NCBI GenBank assembly: GCA_018907035.1
Contig: JACCIC010000166.1
Coordinates: 761,501-825,500, forward strand
Direction: 5' to 3'
Source: Sycobia sp. Sy_11
Lineage: Eukaryota; Arthropoda; Insecta; Hymenoptera; Epichrysomallidae
Length of the DNA: 64,000 nt
The notes under the pieces are model-generated. The model did no database searches. It saw only the letters and a list, made by a program, of their open reading frames with translations, and had not been told where the DNA came from. Positions 49,593 through 61,571 of the stretch are shown piece by piece (position 1 is the first letter of the stretch; each line of letters begins with the position of its first letter). A program made the translations under genes and the position numbers.

Positions 49593-52500
49593 TATATATA
49601 TATAATTAGAAAACATTTTCGTACAATTCGGCAATATTTTTCTTTTTATTACAATTCAGTATTACTAGTCAATTTTTCTTTTCATATTAATTATTATTTT
49701 AATTATAAATCAATTTTTATAATAACTACAAATTAAACATGCTGTTTTTAAAATAATATTATAGGTAACAATGAATTATTGCTAATTTTAGTTATGACAC
49801 TCTTATTACATCTATTTTAAATTGTTGTAGTTTAAAAAAAATCCATAAAACGATATAGAAATGAGAACATTGTAAAAATGATCTAACAAAAAATTATAAA
49901 TCAAATTTAAAAAGTGTTGTCATTTCGACAACATTTAATAACTTTTCTGAACTCTGTAGCGATATAAAGATGTAATTAAAGGCTATGAATTACCTAAAAT
50001 TTACAATAACTTTATAATTACATAATGAAAACAGAGTACTTGTTATTTAATGGGTATAGAAAAGCAGTCGATAGCAGATAGCAGATAGCTAGCTTGTTAA
50101 TTACACTTCAGTTGATCATCATACAATTATATTATATTATTTTCTACTCATTTAAATAAAGTTTAAATAAATTCATTAAACAATTATTAAATGATGACAT
50201 TGATTCAAAATCTAAGATATAATTTTAATATCTTTAAGTCTTCAAATTTAACGATTTAAATTTAGTTTTATAAAAAAATTAATTATAAACTTAGTATGTA
50301 TAATAAAGAAAACAGTGAAATGAATTTTCTTATTTTATCATAAGCTATTATTTGAATATAAAATGAAAAAAGGAATATAAATCCCCAAATCTACCAGTAA
50401 ATGAAATCTAAATTCTTCGTTGAAATCAGTAACAAAAATTTTAAATTTGAGCATGAAAAACTAAAAGAACATCCTAATTTTACCATTAGAAAACCAAAAT
50501 GGCTCTTGTTTTGTGTCTTTATTTTCAGCTTTCTTGATTTTTTTGCCTTTTGTATTGCGTTGTTCTTCTAGTTCAGCCTCTTCAAGCTTCTGAAATTGTT
50601 CACGCACAGGTGTCAATTTTGTTTGGAGTTCTCGCGTACATAAATCAAATGCATCAAATTGCAACGTAAATTTTACATCCTTTAGTATTTTTGCATTAAT
50701 TGCTTCTTTTTCTTTGAAATAGAAACGAACAAACTGAATTGTTAGATATGCTGGTAGTCTACTTATCTTCGACTAAAATAAAATCAAAATTTTTTTTTAA
50801 TATTGCTAATTATTTTACTACTTATAGTGCAATTAAAGACATACCGTTTTTGTATAAGTTGCGTCTCTTCCAAGAGATGGAGACATTTTTGTGATTTGTT
50901 CTTGCATTTTATTTTTGAGTCCAGAAAACATGTGTTTAACCTCTTTTTCAATAAAACAACTTAATTGTAAAAACTCTTCTTTTCCTGTAGTTAATTGTTC
51001 ATCTTCTGATTCAATACATTTTAATTCTGTGTCAAAAGTACCACCAAAATATTGTTCAATTAAAGATCTAGGTTTATAACTGTTAGTATCACTGCTTGTA
51101 ACAAGATTATCCTAAAAAACAGTATTAACATAAATTTGTATTCTGTTAAAAATGAATTAATTGATTATTTTTATCTAACATTGTAAATAAAATATAGAAA
51201 CCATTTAATAACTATATATTAATAACAATAATAATAACAACAAATAATTTACAATGCTGATAGTTCCAGTCTTTCATTGATTACAGTTATTTTAAATACT
51301 TCAGTCGTCAATTTATTTATTAACTTTTTTTATTGAATATTGCCTTTTATAATTAAAAAAAAAATTTATATAACTCAAATAATTATGATAACTAATCTTG
51401 TAATGAAAAAATTAATTTAATAATAAAAGTAATATTAAATTAAAAAATTAATAATCAATTAATTACCTTTGCAGGTAATTTCTGTTGCAACATTCTAATA
51501 AGTTCTGTCCAACATTCATTTGCATCTTGCTGTTGAAAGCCTCCCATTTTTGATTTTTCTGCAAATCTTGGAAAAGCAAAATGCATCATTTGTACTAGAA
51601 CAACTGGTGGCAGGGAAGAACCTTTATCCATTCCTTCATATAAATCTCTTAATGCTGCTGTTATACTCTGTGAAGGCACGAATTGCAGACCACCAATAGG
51701 TGTGGTGATACCACCAGAGAATTCTTTTAAAGCTTCTCGCAATTCTGGTACCGTTTTTAAACACTGAACTGTTGCATTCAAATAACAGGTATTACCAAGA
51801 TTAGTCAAACCAGCTGGCAAATCTAATGCAGAGGACAATTCAGCTTCGTTCATATCTTCTATAAATAATGGCTTTGAAATAGGTTCACTAGGTACATCTT
51901 CTTCTTTGGACCCCATCATAAGTACCATAACACCCTAATTATAGAAAAGAAAAGGAATGAATCAAAGTTAATATTCTTTTAAAAAGTAAGTTTGGTAACA
52001 CAAATTTACAATACCATTCAATTAATAAATGATCCAAAAAATTATATTTCTCAGCATATCAATCAAAATTTCAATTTCAGCCCATATTTCATAATAAGTA
52101 ATAAAAATACTTATGATAATTTTGATACCAAAGATTAATAAATCTTTGATCATAAATAAATTTTTTTCTTATACTTTAAAAATAAACTTTCTTTTATAAA
52201 ATAATTACAAATTATAATATAATACTTTATAATTGAAGCACAGCAGCATAATGACAACATAATACAATTTAAAAAATTTGTTTTTATTGATAAATTTTTT
52301 ACTTTCTTTATATGTAATATAATTATAAATTTTATTTAAAAATTAAAAATATTTTAAAGAAAATTATAAAATTATAAAATATCTTAAAGAAAAAATGGTA
52401 ATTATTTTTTGTGATAAATTGTAACAATTGTTTCTTTAATTATTAAAATACTTACATCTTTTAGTTTAATATTTCCCCAGTCATCATCTTTTAATGTCAT

Positions 52501-52808
52501 ACCTTTTAGCATGACTTTCTGTCTCTCAGGCTGTACTCCTGTCAATGCAAATAGTTGTGCTTTAAACAACATTGGTTCTTCATCTGTGTTAACTTCCACG
52601 TTTGGAAAAAGTTCTTTTCCCCATTTTACTTTTACTGTAAAAATATATTTAATAAATTTCAATACTACAATTTTATTGCTTTCAAATAAACGAAAAGATG
52701 AAAAAACTAATTTTATTTTTAATGAGGTTATATATCAAAAATAAGTTTTAATGTTTACTTATACGGAAAAATAATTTTCAATGTTTACTCACTCGTGTAC
52801 TGCGGCAT
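49181..52808 (-). CDS. Usp14: Ubiquitin carboxyl-terminal hydrolase 14 (proteasome-associated)
   Basis: Six exons (52808-52793, 52634-52456, 51934-51467, 51111-50845, 50772-50484, 49485-49181) encode 507 residues, close to human USP14 (494). Residues 1 to about 75 form the ubiquitin-like domain (MPQYTIKVKWGKELFP) that docks on the 19S proteasome. The USP catalytic domain begins near 105 with the Cys box GLTNLGNTCYLNA, catalytic Cys 115. The His box SSSGHYVAWV gives His 433, and the acidic residue is in KCDDEN (449-450). LSGGGDWHCAYVLLYGPR is the usual C-terminal block. The enzyme trims ubiquitin from proteasome-bound substrates and recycles it. All junctions are GT-AG and in phase. Codons are strongly A/T-ending. 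It is convergent with Ano8 and divergent from SmD2. Confidence 0.97.
49548..49603. repeat. (TA)n microsatellite
   Basis: A TA tract in the last intron of USP14. Confidence 0.85.
50484..50772 (-). CDS. Usp14: USP14 exon 5
   Basis: Residues 311-406 plus one base of 407: SKISRLPAYLTIQFVRFYFK, DVKFTLQFDAFDLCTRELQ, then a Lys/Glu-rich linker (about 378-396), as in other USP14 proteins. The donor GTAAAA in TCTAATG|GTAAAA is chosen to keep phase with DLGSNN. Confidence 0.93.
50845..51111 (-). CDS. Usp14: USP14 exon 4
   Basis: Residues 222-310: SLIEQYFGGTFDTELKC, the LTTGKEEFLQLSCFIEKEVK stretch and LGRDATYTKT. The donor is GTATGT. Confidence 0.95.
51467..51934 (-). CDS. Usp14: USP14 exon 3 (catalytic Cys box)
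   Basis: Residues 66-221. It carries the Cys box at 107-118, TAALRDLYEGMDKGSSLPPV and GGFQQQDANECWTELIRMLQ. Phase 0 at both ends. Confidence 0.97.
52456..52634 (-). CDS. Usp14: USP14 exon 2 (ubiquitin-like domain)
   Basis: Residues 6-65: KVKWGKELFPNVEVNTDEEP, then FKAQLFALTGVQPERQKVM and LKDDDWGNIKLKD. It is nearly identical to other animals in the ALTGVQP and DDDWGNI parts. Confidence 0.96.
52793..52808 (-). CDS. Usp14: USP14 exon 1 (start codon)
   Basis: A 16-nt coding part: ATG and MPQYT plus one base of Ile 6, with donor GTGAGT. The start is fixed by family agreement (MPLYSVTVKWGK in human). The 5' UTR continues towards about 52,950. Confidence 0.93.
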
Positions 52809-54835
52809 TTTTATATACTGTTTAAACTTATGCTACAATTATTTGAAAAATAACAATCACAGCTTTCAAAAAGCAAAGTACAAATAAAATGCACAGTCAC
52901 AGCAGAGCACAGTAAAATCAGACATTCGCAACGATCACAGATCGTACACTCTCATTAGCAGTCTGACTCTATCCCTTGGACCGTGGTGGTGGTCTGCGTC
53001 TGTGACTGTGACTGTTCTTACAGGTTCTTATTTCTGATTCTGAAGTTTTCTGAACCAAATCCGCCCAACCAAACCTCATCGCTCATCGCAAGCTAGTAGC
53101 CAATCAGCAGTAATTAAAAAAAATTAAATTTTGTAATTGTAACATTCTGCTTTCTGTCAACATCAATGGCAACTTTTTTATTCACTTTTCTCAGACCCAG
53201 AATTGCAATATACCGAAATAGTTATATTATAAAATCCTTGACCAAAAACTTAAATTTCCTAGAGAGGCAACTTTCTAGCCTAGCATCGTATATAATTTTT
53301 CTTGATTCCCGACCGAAACAATATAATTTTCAGAAATAAATTATTTTACTTAAAGTATATAGCTAATGTTATTCACCTGTTGTCGATAATATATTTATAT
53401 AATATTTATATTACTTATATGTACATTAAAATTTTATTTATATCTATATAACTTTTATTTGCAACCCTTTTTCAATACGAAAAATTTTATGACACACCAT
53501 GTTTTGTTTCCGGGTATAGATTTGCGAACAGCACCCACCTACGATTTTTCTGATTTTTCTGAAAATGTATACATTTATGTTTTTTTGAAGTGCTGATAAT
53601 AAATAACGTAGTAGCTTTTGAATGAAATTGAATTTTAATGTTAAAAACCATTAACAAACCCATAAAATGATTTTTATAATTAGTTAATATCTATTAATAA
53701 ATTTAATTTATATTTTCGTATTTGTGACAGAAATAATATACGCGCGCGCACATTATTATTGGCATATTTAATTATTCTCTGTTTATTTTTTAGTTTAATT
53801 TATTGTAATATGTGTAGAAAATGTTATGAATAAAAATGTTTTATCGAAATTTAAAATTACTTCATGAAAGGCTTCTTCATAATGGATATATCAAATTTTA
53901 ATAAATTTTATTATAAGAAAAATTCCTAATATGCTTGCAAGCTTGCATTGAATCGATACATTATTATAGTATATTGATTTATTCTAAAACCTACTATTAC
54001 CCTCACCTTTTCAATATTCAATATTTTCAAGCAAATCAAGCTATGCACACCAGGTAGTGTTACTTTTTACTACCAGAGCGGAGCCACTCAAACTGTCCCA
54101 TTTCAATACTATTACATTGAATTATATCGAGACCTTGAGTTCCCAAATACAAAAATTTTCTTTTTATCCATGAATTCGGATTCTTTGGGGCGTTAATTTA
54201 CATCATGAGATACTTGCGGATCGATCTAAAATATTGATTATATTGAGATGTTCGACACCATTTATAATCTAATGAAGTTTAAACTAAATTAAAAATTGTT
54301 TCATATCTAGATAAGAGAATAGGTCGAAATTCGAAAAACCATGATTTTCATGATATTTTAAATTTGTTATTTCCTTCAAAGTCCACTAACATATTCGTAA
54401 TCGGCGCTCCAAGAAAATATAATGAGTGTAGACATTTTAAGAAAAATAGAATGTCGAAACCGGGATACTAGCATCGAAGAATGTAGCTTAAAAAAACCAC
54501 GGAGTGCAACTCGAAAGTATTACTTACATAAGTAAAAATTCGAAGATCATTAAAAATTTCTTTAAAAATAAAACTAAAAATTACTGAAAAAAATTAAATA
54601 TAAGCATAAGAAGTGTTGTAGCAGAAATAAGGCTGTCAAAAAGTTTATAAAAGTGTATAAAAAACATTTACGGCTAATATGATAGTTTTGTTTGTAAAGA
54701 AAATATATGTACAAAAATTATTAAGAGAAATAAATATATTTTAAAAATTATTTTTAATTAATTTCTTTTTTTATTACATTATCTATTAATTGAAATTAAA
54801 AATTGTACTTATGTCGACTGTTCTGAATTAAATTA

Positions 54836-55541
54836 ATAAATATTTTTATCGGTCTTACAGTCTTTATAATATCATATATTAGTTAAAACAATGACAGTCA
54901 GACTGTCCTTGTTTATGATCACTCCCGTAGAATCTGAAATAAAACTTATTACTACAATAAATTATATCAGAAAATTAAAAATAAAAATAAAATAAAATTA
55001 ATAATAAAATAAAAATAAAAAAAATACAATAATAAGTAAAATAAAAAAAAAATAAAATAAAAGTACTTATTCTATGTTAGTAAAGTACAACCTGACTGCC
55101 CCCGCCGCCTTAAATTTAGGATCACCTTCTTGTCCGACGTTTCGAACTGCTACGGTTCATCCTCAGGAACTAAACTGAAAAAAATTTCAGTTATAAAACA
55201 CTAAGTAAATAATTATAATTACTAAACAATTATAATTATTAACTAAACTCAGTTTAATTCCTGAGGATGAACCGTAGCGGTTCGAAACGTCGGACAAGAA
55301 GGTGATCCTAAATTTAAGGCGGCGGGGGCAGTCAGGTGGTCCTTTACTAACATAGAATAGGTACTTTTATTATTTTTTTATTTTTATTTGACTTATTATT
55401 GTATTTTTATTTTTAATTTTCTAATATAATTTATTGTAATAATAAGTTTTATTTCAGATTCTACGAGGGTGATCATAAACAAGGACAGTCTGACTGTCAT
55501 TATTTTAACTAATATATGATATAATAAAGACCATAAGACCA
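54836..55541. repeat. Foldback family A, near-complete palindrome (copy 3)
   Basis: About 700 bp that folds on itself. The left arm (54,850-55,178) and right arm (55,250-55,541) are near-identical inverted copies around a spacer of about 70 bp. From outside in, each arm has GGTCTTA..GTCTTTAT, AATGACAGTCAGACTGTCCTTG (including the palindrome GACAGTCAGACTGTC), a long A-rich stretch, TGACTGCCCCCGCCGCC, and the core CCTGAGGATGAACCG...GAAACGTCGGAC in reverse or direct sense. No ORF is present. Related sequences occur at 25.06 and 27.82 kb. It is a non-autonomous inverted-repeat transposon of unknown superfamily. Confidence 0.8.
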
Positions 55542-55700
55542 ATAATAGTACATTTCTTACCGAGTATGGAAAGGCTTTAGCCCGAGAGTTGTAACGAGGT
55601 TCGTAAAAAGCCTTTTCGTACTAGGAAAAATTATATTTTTCCTCATGAGAACCGGAATCAAGCGGTGAAGGTGCGATTTGTAGGTTAGAATGAGGAAAAA
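55541..55700 (+). repeat. Dispersed repeat B, copy 2
   Basis: It matches the reverse complement of 14,241-14,433 (shared AATAGTACATTTCTTA, TTCGTAAA, GTGCGATTTGTAGGTTAG). It directly abuts the foldback element on its right. Confidence 0.6.
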
Positions 55701-56259
55701 ATATTTATTAAATTATGTATTAACGTTATTAAGAAAAATTAATGAACAAGAATTAAAGAAAATATAAAGAAAACAATTATATCACATTTATTTGAATTTT
55801 TTTTACATAATATGGGATTATAAAATATACATAGTACAAAATATAAATAAATGTTATAGTATAAGCACCCATTTTTTAATTAAAAAAATAAGTTCTCCTC
55901 ATCATAGTGAATACAGAGATCACTATAAAGCTATTTATAGTTAACTAAGATTAAACAATAAAGATCACTTAAAAGAAATCTTAAAAGATACCTTATAATA
56001 GATATACAAACAAATGTCTTAATATCCCCTAAAAATACTTTTTAGCATATCGTATGAAATCTGATCGATATCTGAAAATTTATTTTATGATTAAGAGCGG
56101 GAAGTCCGAATCGATCGATGCGCCTCATAGAGAAAAATTTTGCGTCAAGTTAAAGAAATAAAATCAATGTTCTGCACTACCGACATTTCAGGAACGTATC
56201 CACAATGAAAATTGTATGAATAGCCCCCTTTCTTACATATGTATATATATATATATACT

Positions 56260-56420
56260 ATGTCTATGTAGCGCTCGATGTTATACACAAAAGCACGTTC
56301 CTTATCAAAGCTTCTTATTTCAGGATCATATTTCATTGTCTTGCTCTGTCGCGAGTAGTTGCGAGTAAAATGTAGCATATCAAAGTTCGATAATAAGTTT
56401 CCAGTACGTACATATAGCAA
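56260..56420 (-). repeat. Dispersed repeat C, copy 1
   Basis: The minus strand of this stretch and the plus strand at 61,023-61,160 share CTACATTTTACTCGCAACTA, CGCGACAGAGCAAG and flanking similarity. In both copies the same frame reads LHFTRNYSRQSK followed by MK(Y/F)DP. This could be the fragment of a coding repeat or chance. Confidence 0.5.
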
Positions 56421-57591
56421 ATAGCAATACTGAAATGCATTTTTGTCATTTATAATAACTTTTCTGATAACAAATATTCATATTCAAGGCGATACATATT
56501 ATTCATATAGTAAAGATAATTAAAAATTATTCTATTTTAATGTTATACACTAGCTCATTAATTTCTAAAAAATTCTGTAAAAATATTTAGAATTTAGAAT
56601 ATCTATTCGGAGCTTATATAATTTGAATATAAACCAGTAATCTTTTCGCAGTGAAAAAATTAATTTTTCTTATTTATCACTTAGCGTCGGGAAATACAAT
56701 TTCGATAAAAAAATGTGCAATAAATAAATTATGTGTAATAGTAAAAGTAGAAAAATTTTACAAACATTAGTAAAATCTACAATATTTATTTCATATATTC
56801 TGTTGAAATCAAAAGATACGAATCCATCATGTTTCGTGATTAAAGTCTTTGTGCCACAAGTTTTTTGTGTGGCATTTCTAATGAACGACTGAGTATATAT
56901 CTGTATTATTATTTTAAAAATTTTATTTTTATAATAATAATTAATAAAATTATTCCAAAATTTAGTTGTTTATATATTCGTTCAAAAAATAGAATTGTAA
57001 TACCCGAAACGAATTGATAGAGAAAGTTAAAAGACAGTGTTACGGATAGTTAAATTATATAAATTTATATATTTATTAAGATATCGTAGAATTAAGTTTT
57101 TAAGTTTATATAAATAATAAATAATAATAATGTTTAAATTAATGATATGCAAATAATAAAACAATTGCGTCATATTTAGGTTATAAAAAACTAAGATTTT
57201 ATGTGTATATTTTTAAGTGGAAATTGATGTATAGATATTATATTACAATGTAATCACCGCGTAGATTAAGTGTATTTATTTCGAGAAGTGCGTGTTATTA
57301 TTAAGAATAAGACTTATTTTACTTTGTATTATAGAAAACATTAGGCTAAAATTCTTTGATAATGAAAATGAAAATTTATTTAACTATTTGATATTTTATA
57401 AGTATTAAAAAATTAATGGTCAAATAATTAATGTAAAGGAAAGCCACTAATATTTTGGAAATAGAACTTGAAAATTTAATCGAACATATATTTTACTTAC
57501 ATATTTAATAAAAGGGAATAATGTAATTATAAAGAAAATATAAATAAACTTACATTGATTGAATTGGACAGACTTCGAGAAGTTTACTATT

Positions 57592-57920
57592 ATCAGTGCT
57601 GTGACTGGAAAATGCCATTTTTTCTTTCGAGAAAACTATACATTCAAAATCCATCGGTGCCGTGACGGGAAAACCATACGGTTTTCGAAAGCTGTATTTT
57701 TTGAATGTATGGTTTTCAACGTTAAAGAAAATTTTGATACTATTTTCGAAAGCTGAAACGTGCTCATGCAAAATTTATGAAGCACCACGAAATACCAAAT
57801 TTTTTTGTATTGATTAATGTATAAATTCAGATCCATCGGTGCCGTGACCGGAAAATCTCAGGATTTTCAAAATCTGTATTTCTGAAATTTATACTTTAAT
57901 TTAGAAAAAATTTGGGAATT
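57592..57920. repeat. Three tandem units with covarying hairpins
   Basis: Units begin at about 57,592, 57,651 and 57,832 with CAT/C-CGGTGCCGTGAC (first unit TCAGTGCTGTGAC). Each is followed at once by a short hairpin: GAAAAT-GCC-ATTTT.., GAAAACC-ATAC-GGTTTTC and GAAAATC-TCAG-GATTTTC. The last two differ by a base pair changed on both sides. TTTTCGAAAGCTG also occurs twice (57,682; 57,743). No coding capacity was seen. Confidence 0.6.
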
Positions 57921-58329
57921 TTGAAATTGAAATATTTCTATGATGGATAGAAATAAATGAAGAGCTTCAAAAAGAGGCTTATATATCTGAACCAGAAAAG
58001 GTTACATATGAAAACTTCTCGACGGATCTGTTTTCCCTTTGTATCTTATCGCTAAATTCGGAGAATTTGATGGCGGCGCGAGAAGCGAGCCTATAAAGGT
58101 TCGAACGCACCGAATGTTAGTCCATTATATTACTGGCTATCCTCTGTTTGGTACGTCGTCAAAATTATAGTTTTATTATTATATTAAATAGTTTCAAAAA
58201 ACTTAAACATTATTTATTTAATCCCTTTTTGGTTGTCTCGAACAGACAGCATAACATTGAAGCTTATTGGATTAACAATTATTGTTACCAATGATTCAGA
58301 AGAAAGTTCATCTATATCACGAACAATAT

Positions 58330-58405
58330 ATAGTACATTAGTGACTAAGGCTTTAGACTGCGAATCAGAGCGTAACCTTCGGATTGACTCTTTGAGAACC
58401 GATTA
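58330..58405 (+). pseudogene. Degenerate tRNA-like stretch (tRNA pseudogene or SINE head)
   Basis: TAGTACATTAGTGACTAAGG resembles a D-arm with A box, TTTAGACTGCGAATCAGAG resembles an anticodon arm, and CTTCGGATTGACTC is a poor B box. The acceptor stem does not pair, so this is not an intact tRNA gene. Confidence 0.25.
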
Positions 58406-59014
58406 GGTAAAAAATAGTTTTCAATGTATTCTTCAAAGAAATCAAAATCATGAAATTGTACAATTATATCTATATATATTCAAAATTAATAAAGGTTCCA
58501 AAATGAATTAGCCAATCATATCGTAATGTAAATTAATTAGGGTTTTTTATAATCAAAAATCAATCAAAATTAATTTAAAACAAATGGAATGAGTGTTAAA
58601 AATGCTGATTAGAAATCCAAATTTTTGTATAAATAAATATATCAAAGGAGAATAAATTTATGTATTTAAATTAAATCTTATAAAATTGAATAAATAATTT
58701 TTTATCGGGATTATTTTTCTTTTATAAAATTTTAATTTATACAATTTAATTTCATTTAATATTATTATTAATTTAATAATAATTATTAATGGAATGCATT
58801 ATGTTTTCAATAATTGTAATAAATAAAATATCCTCTAAAATGTCAAAACTTCATATTTATATTATTTCCTTATTTTTAATACTTCTAAAGATATTTTGCT
58901 GATTATAATTGTTATTTCTTTGCTAATTTTTGTGCAAACATTGTTTCACACCTATAAATCGAAAGCCATTTACAATGCCGAATAAATGCAATTCATATAT
59001 TTATACATTTATAG

Positions 59015-59623
59015 ATGAGGGGCTATTCAGATTGAGAGTCAAGTTCTCCAAAAGTTCTCTTTCGGCTCTCACCGAGCTCTCTGGCTTCTCTTCTGTAATA
59101 CAACATCAACTAAACAGTACATAAAAGCTCATCTATTAGATTGTGTGGGCTATAAGAACGAGAGTCGAAGAGAACTGGAGAGAGATAAAGAAAACCAGAA
59201 AACGCCCAATCTCATTATATATTTTTAGGTAATTTGTAGATATTCGCGATATAATATCTAATTGTTCTTTCTTGAGATAAATATTTTTTAATAAATTCTA
59301 TTGCGCGCAGGTGAGGACCGCAGGAAGTTTAATTAAAATCTACTTTTCATAATAATTTAATTTTTTATTTAAATTCTATATTATCATGGAAAATAATCTT
59401 TAGATTAAAAAATGAAAAGAGTATATTTTGATAAATACATATTTCAGACACCAAAAAGTTGATATGTACTTTTTAGCTCTCACTGAGCCCTCGCCGGTTC
59501 TTTTTGACTCTCACAGAGCTTTCCCCGTCTCTCTTCTACATTCAAAGTGATCTCAATCTTAAAACTAAACATTTTCCGCATTATAATTTATAACTATATA
59601 TAATTATATAAAGAAATATTAAA

Positions 59624-59673
<50 letters not shown>

Positions 59674-60709
59674 GTTGACGCCATATTATAAAACTTCTTA
59701 GAAACTATTATACATTATTTTAATATAATGTCAGACTAAATAATTCTAACATTGAAAATCATAAAATTACATTTAAATTTATAGCTCTACTTTTTAAACT
59801 ATAAACATACATAAATCTATCAGTGATAATGAAAATATCTTATTTTTAAATTGTAATGCAAACAATATAGAGACGTTTTACGTGAAGCTAATTACTATAT
59901 AATAATAATAACTATAATTTTAATCGATAAATAAATACTTTAATGCTAGAAATTATAAAGGTATAGACTTACTATTAGAGTTGACACTAATTCTTAAATT
60001 TATTTTCGTTTCTGTTCGTAACAGGTTCCAACAAGACAATGTGGTGCATTCCCACCAGGGACAATATTTATCTATTCATTTATATTATAATTTTGATTGT
60101 TATCATCTATAAACAACATACCACTTATTTGTAAAGGGAAGAAGAGACCTACTTTGAAAGTAGAAGAGAGATGGGGAAAGCTCTGTGAGAGCCAAAAAGA
60201 ACCGGCGCGAGCTCAATGAGAGCCAAAAAGCACATATCAACTTTTTGGTGTCTCAAATATGTAATTCTGATGAAAAATTAAATTCTAAATCGAAAGTTAC
60301 TCTTTTCATTTTTTTAATCTGAAGATTATTTTCCATGATAATATAGAATTTAAATAAAAAAAATTAAATTATTATGAAAAGTAGATTTTAATTAAACTTC
60401 CTCCGGTCCTCACCTGCGTGCAATAGAATTTATTAAAAAATATTTATCTCAAGAAAGAACAATTAGATATTATATCGCGAATATCTAAAAATTACCTAAA
60501 AATATATAATGAGATTCGGCGTTCTCTGGTTTTCTTTAGCTCTCTCCAGTTCACTTCTACTCTCGTTCTTATCGCCCACACAATCTAATAGATGAGCTTT
60601 TATGTACTGTTTAGTTGGTGTTGTATTACAGAAGAGAAGCCAGAGAGCTCGGCGAGAGCCGAAAGAGAACTTTTGGAGTACTTGACTCTCAATCGAAGTA
60701 GCCCCTCAT
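59015..60709. repeat. Long foldback element, about 1.7 kb
   Basis: The left arm (59,015-59,552) and right arm (about 60,147-60,709) are inverted copies with few differences, separated by about 590 bp. The ends are ATGAGGGGCTA. Each arm carries several short motifs of the type GGCTCTCACxGAGC near both its outer and inner end (59,070; 59,475; 59,505 and their counterparts). The spacer is AT-rich with a (TA)n tract and no ORF. The shape is that of a foldback or long-TIR DNA transposon without transposase. Confidence 0.8.
59625..59671. repeat. (TA)n microsatellite
   Basis: A TA tract in the spacer of the long foldback element. Confidence 0.9.
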
Positions 60710-60814
60710 ATAACCACCATTGTCAGCAATTGATCTATGTTTATGATTTGAATAGATGTAGAAAAAGTAGATAATTATAAACAAAAAATTGTTTCCAAAA
60801 ATTATTTGATAGAT

Positions 60815-60820
<6 letters not shown>

Positions 60821-60869
<49 letters not shown>
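60821..60869. repeat. (TA)n microsatellite
   Basis: A TA tract just right of the long foldback element. A short CG/TG alternating run follows at about 60,917. Confidence 0.9.
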
Positions 60870-60874
<5 letters not shown>

Positions 60875-61022
60875 TATGTTTCTGTATAACAGCATTTAGC
60901 AATATTCAATATTTACACGCGCGCGCGCGTGTGTGTATATTAGTAATACGTATCAGTTAAAAAGTTACTCTATGAATATTAACATTTATTATCAGAAAAT
61001 GTACTAAAAATGACGAAAATGC

Positions 61023-61160
61023 CGTATGCCCGTACTGGTTACGTAAGCTTGATCTTCAGCTACATTTTACTCGCAACTATTCGCGACAGAGCAAGGTAAT
61101 GAAATTCGATCCTGTAATGAAAAACCACGATACGAACGCACTTTCATCTAATATATCGAC
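61023..61160 (+). repeat. Dispersed repeat C, copy 2
   Basis: The inverted partner of 56,260-56,420 (see there). The two copies flank the long foldback element and the tandem units, 4.7 kb apart. Confidence 0.5.
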
Positions 61161-61571
61161 CGCTAATAGATGCAGTACGCATATATGATCGTCTGAAAAT
61201 GTAGAATAATATAGCTTTTTTCTAAAACTTATACTAAAACATATAAAATAAATAATCATTTACATGTATACTCACATACATATTTTTATTCATAATAGTT
61301 TTTAATCCTGTATATACATAAAATAGTTAAAATAATAGTAAAAATTTAAAGCACAGGGTCCCCCTTTACTTGATTGAATTCGTACGATATTGAGCGTGGT
61401 TTGCTGCTCCATCTCTTTCAAAACGCAGCAACTATATTTCTGTCTGTTTTGCCGACAACTATAGTTATTTATTGGATTTATGGTTATATTGTGAAAGCAA
61501 TTTACTTTTGCTATTTTCTCAAAAGATGTGGCATGTAGAACGATAAAACAAATTTTATTTGGTTTATTATT

